DNA of 64,000 nt, taken from Streptomyces sp. V3I7 (lineage in GTDB: Bacteria > Actinomycetota > Actinomycetes > Streptomycetales > Streptomycetaceae). A program made the translations under genes and the position numbers. This document shows, in pieces, positions 59,134 through 64,000 of this stretch; position 1 is the first letter of the stretch, and each line of letters starts with the position of its first letter. The notes under the pieces were generated by a model, which was not told where the DNA came from, searched no databases, and saw nothing but the letters and a program-made list of their open reading frames with translations. The stretch spans positions 682,001-746,000 of the forward strand of contig NZ_JAUSZK010000001.1 in the NCBI RefSeq assembly GCF_030817495.1. Direction: 5' to 3'.

Positions 59134-60303
59134 TCAGGCCTTCTTGTCGCCCGCGGTGTAGGAGGCGGCGCCGGTGCCAGCGAGCTTGCCGCCGTCGACG
59201 ATCAGGTACTCGTCGCGGATCGGACGGCCGTCCAGGAAGCACTCCAGGATCTCCCGGGTGCCGGCCGCGTAGCGGGCCTGGGCGGTGAGGGAGGTGCCGG
59301 AGATGTGTGGCGTCATGCCGTTGAACGGCATGGTGCGCCACGGGTGGTCGGCCGGGGCCGGCTGCGGGTACCACACGTCACCGGCGTAACCGCCGAGCTG
59401 ACCCGACTCCAGGGCGCGCACGACCGCGTCGCGGTCGACGATCTGGGCGCGGGCGGTGTTCACGATGTACGAGCCCTTGCGCATGCTGTTCAGGAGCTTC
59501 TCGTCGAACAGGTTCTGCGTCTCGGGGTGCAGCGGAGCGTGGATGGAGACCACGTCCACGTTCTTGGCCAGGTCCTGGGCGGTGGCGTGGAAGGTGAGGT
59601 TCAGCTCCTCCTCGATCTCGCGCGGCAGCCGGCGCTTGTCGGTGTAGTGGAGCTTGACGTCGAAGGGATTCAGGCGGCGCAGGACCGCGACACCGATACG
59701 GCCGGCGGCGATGACACCGACGTCCATGCCCTCGAGGTCGTAGGAGTGCGAGACGCAGTCGGCGATGTTCCAGCCTCCCTCGGCGGCGATCTTGTGCGAG
59801 GGCAGGTAGTTGCGGACCAGCGACAGGACCATCATCACCGCGTGCTCGGCGACGCTGATGCTGTTGCTGTAGGTGACCTCGGCGACCGTGATGCCGCGGG
59901 CGATCGCGGAGTCGAGGTCGACGTGGTCGGAGCCGATGCCGGCGGTGAGCGCGAGCTTCAGCCTGGGGGCCTTGGCGATGCGCTCGGGAGTGAGGTACGC
60001 GGGCCAGAACGGCTGGGAGATGACCACGTCCGCGTCGTGCAGGTGGCGCTCCAGCTCCGAGTTCGGGCCCTCCTTGTCGGAGGTCACGACCAGGGTGTGG
60101 CCACGGGACTCGAGGAACTCGCGCAGACCCAGTTCACCGGAGACGCTGCCCAGCAGCTCGCCGGGCGTGAAGTCCAGGCCCTGGGGCGTCGGCAGGGTCT
60201 GACCACCCGGGTAACCCTCGATCTTCGGAAGGCTCGTCCGGGCGTAGTTCGGCGGGAAACCCTCGACCGGGTCCGGGTAGAGAACACAGACTATCTTTGC
60301 CAC
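59134..60303 (-). CDS. fdh: NAD-dependent formate dehydrogenase
   Basis: The 389-residue protein is a metal-free D-2-hydroxyacid-dehydrogenase-type formate dehydrogenase (EC 1.17.1.9). It has the N-terminal FDH segment MAKIVCVLYPDPVEGFPPNY, the formate-binding region LALTAGIGSDHVDLDSAI and VTYSNSISVAEHAVMM with the catalytic Arg region following, the NAD loop VIAAGRIGVAVLRR, and the catalytic His in GMTPHISGTSLTAQARYA. It oxidises formate to CO2 and yields NADH. GTG at 60303 with AGGAGGA upstream is the start; the frame is open further upstream without similarity. First gene of the fdh-focA-ndh set. Confidence 0.93.
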   Translation of the reverse strand: MAKIVCVLYPDPVEGFPPNYARTSLPKIEGYPGGQTLPTPQGLDFTPGELLGSVSGELGLREFLESRGHTLVVTSDKEGPNSELERHLHDADVVISQPFWPAYLTPERIAKAPRLKLALTAGIGSDHVDLDSAIARGITVAEVTYSNSISVAEHAVMMVLSLVRNYLPSHKIAAEGGWNIADCVSHSYDLEGMDVGVIAAGRIGVAVLRRLNPFDVKLHYTDKRRLPREIEEELNLTFHATAQDLAKNVDVVSIHAPLHPETQNLFDEKLLNSMRKGSYIVNTARAQIVDRDAVVRALESGQLGGYAGDVWYPQPAPADHPWRTMPFNGMTPHISGTSLTAQARYAAGTREILECFLDGRPIRDEYLIVDGGKLAGTGAASYTAGDKKA

Positions 60304-60682
60304 GATTTCCTCCTGTGAAGAACACGGAATTTCGCCGGAATTTCTTTCCGGTTTCCGTTCTGAAAGCAACATTCCACCCGGGCGGCCAGGAGGGTCAAAG
60401 AGGACGGCGCGACCGCTTGATAGGCGCGAGCGATCGATTGCGGCTTTCAACTTGTTCACCCCGGCCCCGACGCACCGCTCCGAAGCGGTCGACGGCGACG
60501 GCCTCGTGCTCAACTCGCTTGCAACGCAAGGCACTTCAGTGAATCCTCGGGACAGTCTCCCGATCGCGACGACAGTGCGACATCGACTCAGACGCAACGC
60601 CGCTAACACCCCCGCGAGATCCACGACGTGATCGACACCACACGCCAAGGTGGCGCAGATGCAAGGCAAGGCGCCAACACAA
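60304..60682. other. Upstream region of fdh
   Basis: This gap has no supported gene and probably carries the fdh promoter (read on the minus strand). Repeated short elements such as GCAGATGC and GGCGCC occur near 60650-60670. No single -10/-35 pair stands out. Confidence 0.4.
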
Positions 60683-60728
60683 GCCGCATCTGCGAGTAAA
60701 CAAGCGCTCTTTGGCACGCAGATGCGGC
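60683..60728 (-). terminator. Hairpin downstream of selD
   Basis: GCCGCATCTGCG (60683-60694) and its exact complement CGCAGATGCGGC (60717-60728) are separated by 22 bases and lie 30 bases beyond the selD stop. The stem is strong; no T-run follows, as is common in actinobacteria. It is the probable selD terminator. Confidence 0.55.
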
Positions 60729-60757
60729 CATCAAGACCGGATGGACACCCCTGATCG

Positions 60758-61816
60758 TCAGCGCACAACCAGCCGGTGCGGCCCCGCGGCCACCAGTTCC
60801 CCGACGATCGGAGCCCCCGGCACCTCCCCGGCAACGAGGAGGCCGCCCGAGGTCTGGGCGTCGGCGAGGAGGAGACGGGTCAGTTCATCGGTGTCGCCGA
60901 AGTCCGTGTACGGAGCGACCCAGTCGAGGTTGCGACGGGTTCCGCCACTGATGTACCCGGCGCGGGCGGCGTCCCAGGCGCCGTCGAGGAACGGGACCGC
61001 GGCGGAGTCGACGACCGCGGTCACCTCCGAGGCGCGCGCCAGCTTGTACAGGTGCCCCAGCAGGCCGAATCCGGTGACGTCGGTGGCGCACACGGCCCCC
61101 GCCGCCAACGCGGCCTGCGAGGCGTCACGGTTGAGCGCGGTCATCGTCTCGATCGCCTGCGGGAAGACCTCACCGGTCGTCTTGTGCCGGTTGTTGAGCA
61201 CGCCGAGGCCCAGCGGCTTGGTCAGCGACAGCGGCACGCCCGGCCGCCCCGCGTCGTTGCGCAGCAGGCGTTCCGGGTCGACGGTGCCGGTCACCGCCAT
61301 GCCGTACTTGGGCTCCGGGTCGTCCACGCTGTGGCCGCCCGCCACCAGACAGCCGGCCGCCGCGGCGACGTCCAGTCCGCCGCGCAGCACTTCCCTGGCA
61401 AGGTCGAAGGGCAGCACGTCCCGGGGCCAGCACAGGAGGTTGACCGCCACGAGCGGGGTGCCGCCCATGGCGTAGACGTCGGAGAGCGCGTTGGCGGCGG
61501 CGATGCGCCCCCAGTCGTACGGGTCGTCGACCACCGGCGTGAAGAAGTCCGCGGTGGCGACGGCGGCGGGCGCGCCGGGGCCGCCCGGCAGCCGGACGAC
61601 CGCCGCGTCGTCGCCGTGGTCGAGCCCCACGAGCAGCTCACCGATCATGTTGCCGGCGGCCCCCGGCGGCAGCAGTCCGGCGACCATCTCCTCCAGTTCA
61701 CCCGGCGGGATCTTGCAGGCGCAGCCGCCGCCGTGCGCGTACTGCGTGAGCCGCCGAGCACCCTGCCCGTTCGCCTGCCCAGTCGCCTGCCCGGCGTCGG
61801 TCCGCATGTCCGTCAT
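60758..61816 (-). CDS. selD: Selenide, water dikinase
   Basis: The 352-residue protein makes selenophosphate from selenide and ATP, the selenium donor for selenocysteine. The N-terminal catalytic motif is HGGGCACKIP (Cys and Lys of the GxxCK motif), followed by the AIRS-type fold: LLVGLDHGDDAAVVRLPGG, DPYDWGRIAAANALSDVYAM, LVAGGHSVDDPEPKYGMAVT, ATDVTGFGLLGHLYKLARAS and DAQTSGGLLVAGE. The active-site residue is Cys, not selenocysteine. It lies next to tRNA-Sec and selB. A hairpin downstream probably ends its transcript. Confidence 0.95.
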   Translation of the reverse strand: MTDMRTDAGQATGQANGQGARRLTQYAHGGGCACKIPPGELEEMVAGLLPPGAAGNMIGELLVGLDHGDDAAVVRLPGGPGAPAAVATADFFTPVVDDPYDWGRIAAANALSDVYAMGGTPLVAVNLLCWPRDVLPFDLAREVLRGGLDVAAAAGCLVAGGHSVDDPEPKYGMAVTGTVDPERLLRNDAGRPGVPLSLTKPLGLGVLNNRHKTTGEVFPQAIETMTALNRDASQAALAAGAVCATDVTGFGLLGHLYKLARASEVTAVVDSAAVPFLDGAWDAARAGYISGGTRRNLDWVAPYTDFGDTDELTRLLLADAQTSGGLLVAGEVPGAPIVGELVAAGPHRLVVR

Positions 61817-61931
61817 GACGGGATCAATCCTTAGCTGTGGAGGAATGTGCCGTGTCGTGCGTTGACTTGTACGGGGAGGCGGCGGTTCGATGGCCGTATG
61901 TCCGGGGCCTCGCCCCCGTGACCGTCCGCGG

Positions 61932-62024
61932 GGAGACGTAAGGGAGCCTGGTGGCCCTCCCGGTCTTCAAAACCGAGGTGTCCGAGCAACTCGGGCAGGC
62001 GGGTTCGATTCCCGTCCGTCTCCG
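61932..62024 (+). tRNA. selC: tRNA-Sec (anticodon TCA)
   Basis: The 93-base RNA starts GGAGACG and ends CGTCTCCG. It has the anticodon TCA at 61967-61969 in the 7-base loop CTTCAAA, an unusually long D stem (GGGAG/CTCCC), a long variable arm with stem TCCGAG/CTCGGG, and a T arm GGGTTCGATTCCC. These are the features of selenocysteine tRNA. No CCA is encoded. It is on the opposite strand to selD and selB, lying between them. Confidence 0.95.
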
Positions 62025-62050
62025 CCGACCCGCGCATGACTGGCTCCCCC

Positions 62051-63823
62051 TCACCCGGCCGTACGGCAGCGGCGCAGCGCGCCGTCCACGCGCACGGTGT
62101 GGCCGTGCTCGTCCAGGTACTCCAGCAACGGGATCGCGACGCGACGGGTGGTGTCCAGCGCCCGGCGCGCCTGGCTCGCGGTGAACGGCTGCTCCAGACG
62201 TGCGAGGACGGCCGTGGCCTCCGTGTCCGCGCCCGGCAGCAACACGATGCCCTGAGCGATCCGCAGCAGTGCCCCCGCGGTCTCGGCGGCGGCCAACAGC
62301 TTTGGGGTGAGCCCGAGTTCGTGCAGCCGCTCGGCCTCCGGGGCGCGGAACGGGGCGCCGGCGAGGTCCGCGCGGACGGCCTCGACGGCGGCCCGGACCT
62401 GGGGTGGCAGCGTGGGGCGGGCGTGGCGGCCGTGGATCCGGCCCTCGCTGGGCCGCAGGCCGGGCGACTGGGCCAGCAGCGCGTCGACGAGGGCGCGTTC
62501 CGGAACTCCGAGTGCCTGGCGGGCGGCCTCCAGGGGCATGCCGGGCTCCAGGGGGTTGCGGGCGGCGTGCTCCTCGACGGCTTCGGCGAGCCGCTCGCGC
62601 AGAGCCGCCCAGTGGTCCGGGTCCGCGAGCCATTCCCCGGCGACCGGTTCCGCCGGCGGGTGGACGCCCATGGCGAGCAGCTCCGAGCGGCGGATCAGGC
62701 CGCGCCGGCGCAGTTCCTCCGTCCCGTCGGCGCCGCCCGGCGCGGCCGCCCGCAGCTCCCGGTCCCGGGCCACCGCCGCGCCGCGCCGGGTCAGCCCCGG
62801 CGGGCGGACGTCGAGCACGGTGACCCCCGCCGGAACGCGGTGCTGTCCGGGGTCGCGCAGCAGCGCGCCGTCGCCGACGCGCAACGGGAGCGCTGCGGCC
62901 AGCCGCAGGCGTGCGGTGTCGTCGCCGAGCGGACGTACCGTCACCGGCACGGCCGCGGAGCCCGCGTGGAGGGTAAGTTCGCGCGGCAGGTCGCGGGCCG
63001 CGTCCCCGCGCAGCCGTACGTCCACGGTGTCGCTGGTCAGCCACCGGTCCGGAGTGAGCAGCGCGTCCCCGCGGCGCAGGGCCCCGGCACCCGGACCGCT
63101 CACGTTGACGGCGACGCGGGCGACCGCGCCGGCCTCCTGCCGTGACTCCTTGAGGCACTCCAGCCCGCGCACCCGAACTGCCCTGCTGCCGCGGGCGAGT
63201 TGGAGCCGGTCGCCGACGCGCAGGGTGCCCGCGCCGAGGGTGCCGGTGACGACCGTGCCGTGGCCGCGCACCGTGAACGCGCGGTCCACCCACAGGCGTA
63301 CGTCCGCGTCGCGGTCGGGGTCGGGCAGCTCGCCGGTCAGCCGGGCGAGGGCCGTGCGCAGCTCGTCGAGGCCGGTTCCGGTGACCGCGCTGACGGCGAC
63401 GCTCGGCAGTTTGCCCAGGGAGGACTCGGCGATCCGGGCGAGCGCCTGTTCTCGGGCGGCGCCTGGGTCGGCGAGGTCGCTGCGGGTGACGGCGAGCACG
63501 CCGTGGCGTACGCCGAGCGCGTCGAGGACGGACAGGTGCTCCTCGGACTGCGGTTGCCAGCCCTGGTCGGCTGCGACGACGAAGAGGACGGCGGGGACCG
63601 GGCCGACCCCGGCCAGCATGTTGCCGACGAGGCGTTCGTGCCCGGGTACGTCCACGAAGGCGAGGTCGCCCGCGCCGGGCAGCCGGGTCCATACGAAGCC
63701 GAGGTCGAGGGTCATGCCCCGGCGGCGTTCCTCCGCCCAGCGGTCGGGCTCCATGCCCGTCAGGGCGCGCAGCAGCGCGGACTTGCCGTGGTCGACGTGT
63801 CCGGCGGTGGCGATGACATGCAC
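62051..63823 (-). CDS. selB: Selenocysteine-specific elongation factor
   Basis: The 590-residue protein is a translational GTPase: G1 IATAGHVDHGKSALLRAL, switch II FVDVPGHERLVGNMLAGV, G4 VTRSD. Domains 2 and 3 follow (FTVRGHGTVVTGTLGAGTLR; ELTLHAGSAAVPVTVRPLGD) and a C-terminal winged-helix region from about residue 370 that recognises the SECIS hairpin in mRNA. GTG at 63823 with GGAGAA upstream was chosen; the longer frame to 63859 overlaps selA. It starts 3 bases after the selA stop, so selA and selB form an operon. Confidence 0.95.
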   Translation of the reverse strand: MHVIATAGHVDHGKSALLRALTGMEPDRWAEERRRGMTLDLGFVWTRLPGAGDLAFVDVPGHERLVGNMLAGVGPVPAVLFVVAADQGWQPQSEEHLSVLDALGVRHGVLAVTRSDLADPGAAREQALARIAESSLGKLPSVAVSAVTGTGLDELRTALARLTGELPDPDRDADVRLWVDRAFTVRGHGTVVTGTLGAGTLRVGDRLQLARGSRAVRVRGLECLKESRQEAGAVARVAVNVSGPGAGALRRGDALLTPDRWLTSDTVDVRLRGDAARDLPRELTLHAGSAAVPVTVRPLGDDTARLRLAAALPLRVGDGALLRDPGQHRVPAGVTVLDVRPPGLTRRGAAVARDRELRAAAPGGADGTEELRRRGLIRRSELLAMGVHPPAEPVAGEWLADPDHWAALRERLAEAVEEHAARNPLEPGMPLEAARQALGVPERALVDALLAQSPGLRPSEGRIHGRHARPTLPPQVRAAVEAVRADLAGAPFRAPEAERLHELGLTPKLLAAAETAGALLRIAQGIVLLPGADTEATAVLARLEQPFTASQARRALDTTRRVAIPLLEYLDEHGHTVRVDGALRRCRTAG

Positions 63824-63825
63824 GG

Positions 63826-64000
63826 TCAGTTCTCCGTTCCGGGCCCGGGCGCCGCGCACCGGGGTGCGGCCTGACGTACCGCCTGTGCCAGGTGCGGGTC
63901 AGTGTCCTCGGGTACGGCCCGCAGGTCGAGCAGGCAGCGGCCGTCGTCGACGCGGGCCATGACGGCGGGGTCGCCGCCGCGCAGCAGGGGCGCGAACTCG
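63826..64000 (-). CDS. selA: L-seryl-tRNA(Sec) selenium transferase, C-terminal part
   Basis: The window edge cuts the 5' part. The last 57 codons read EFAPLLRGGDPAVMARVDDG, RCLLDLRAVPEDTDPHLAQA and VRQAAPRCAA, the usual SelA tail. SelA converts Ser-tRNA(Sec) to Sec-tRNA(Sec) with selenophosphate. The stop is TGA at 63826-63828, directly before selB. Confidence 0.9.
   Translation of the reverse strand, partial: EFAPLLRGGDPAVMARVDDGRCLLDLRAVPEDTDPHLAQAVRQAAPRCAAPGPGTEN

Noticed and set aside
61824..63692. 622-codon minus-strand frame overlapping selB and the tRNA
   Set aside because: Arg/Pro/Gly-rich shadow of selB in another frame; SelB motifs are in the frame 62051-63823.

Overview
The window has the base composition, codon use and gene families of a Streptomyces chromosome: third codon positions are almost always G or C, and many families are typical of streptomycetes (DUF5753/DUF397 pair, DUF574 methyltransferase, anti-sigma-type ATPase, Tat lipoproteins, SCO-type Xaa-Pro aminopeptidases). 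No rRNA gene, CRISPR array or phage structural gene was seen.

Positions 1 to about 26.5 kb are an accessory zone full of insertion sequences and gene remnants. It holds IS3, IS5 (several groups), IS256 and IS701 elements or fragments, a non-autonomous CTAG-flanked element, and truncated or frameshifted host genes (sulfite-oxidase-like enzyme, SDR, ArsR regulator, FAD oxidoreductase). Intact genes between them include an ABM monooxygenase, an HhH-GPD DNA repair protein, a DUF4839 membrane protein, a serine beta-lactamase-like hydrolase, an HNH nuclease-SF2 helicase fusion, an FKBP isomerase, a secreted phospholipase-D-like enzyme, a WhiJ-type regulatory locus (ATPase, XRE/DUF5753, DUF397, methyltransferase) and a DUF2975/XRE pair with two palindromes upstream.

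From 26.5 to 37.9 kb lies a compact set that looks like an uncharacterised small-molecule pathway: a three-domain carboxylic acid reductase and a DHA2 exporter, a divergent ATP-grasp-like ligase, two tandem M24 aminopeptidases and a divergent PLP-dependent amino acid decarboxylase. It is followed by a molybdopterin oxidoreductase without iron-sulfur ligands plus a translationally coupled helical protein, and an SDR.

From 42.3 to 48.6 kb is a sulfur-scavenging locus: an acyl-CoA-dehydrogenase-like (SfnB/DszC-type) flavoprotein, a short cysteine-containing leader peptide, an SsuABC/TauABC-type ABC transporter, a TauD dioxygenase and an Rrf2 regulator. From 48.9 to 56.4 kb are assorted genes (VOC protein, lipoprotein, glutathionyl-hydroquinone-reductase-like protein, secreted GHL10 glycosidase, peptidoglycan amidase) and a decayed stretch with broken PepSY and maleylpyruvate-isomerase-like genes.

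The last 8 kb form a formate and selenium locus: type II NADH dehydrogenase, FocA/FdhC formate channel and NAD-dependent formate dehydrogenase, which together could carry electrons from formate to quinone; then selD, tRNA-Sec, selB and the end of selA, the complete selenocysteine machinery except for the part of selA beyond the window edge.
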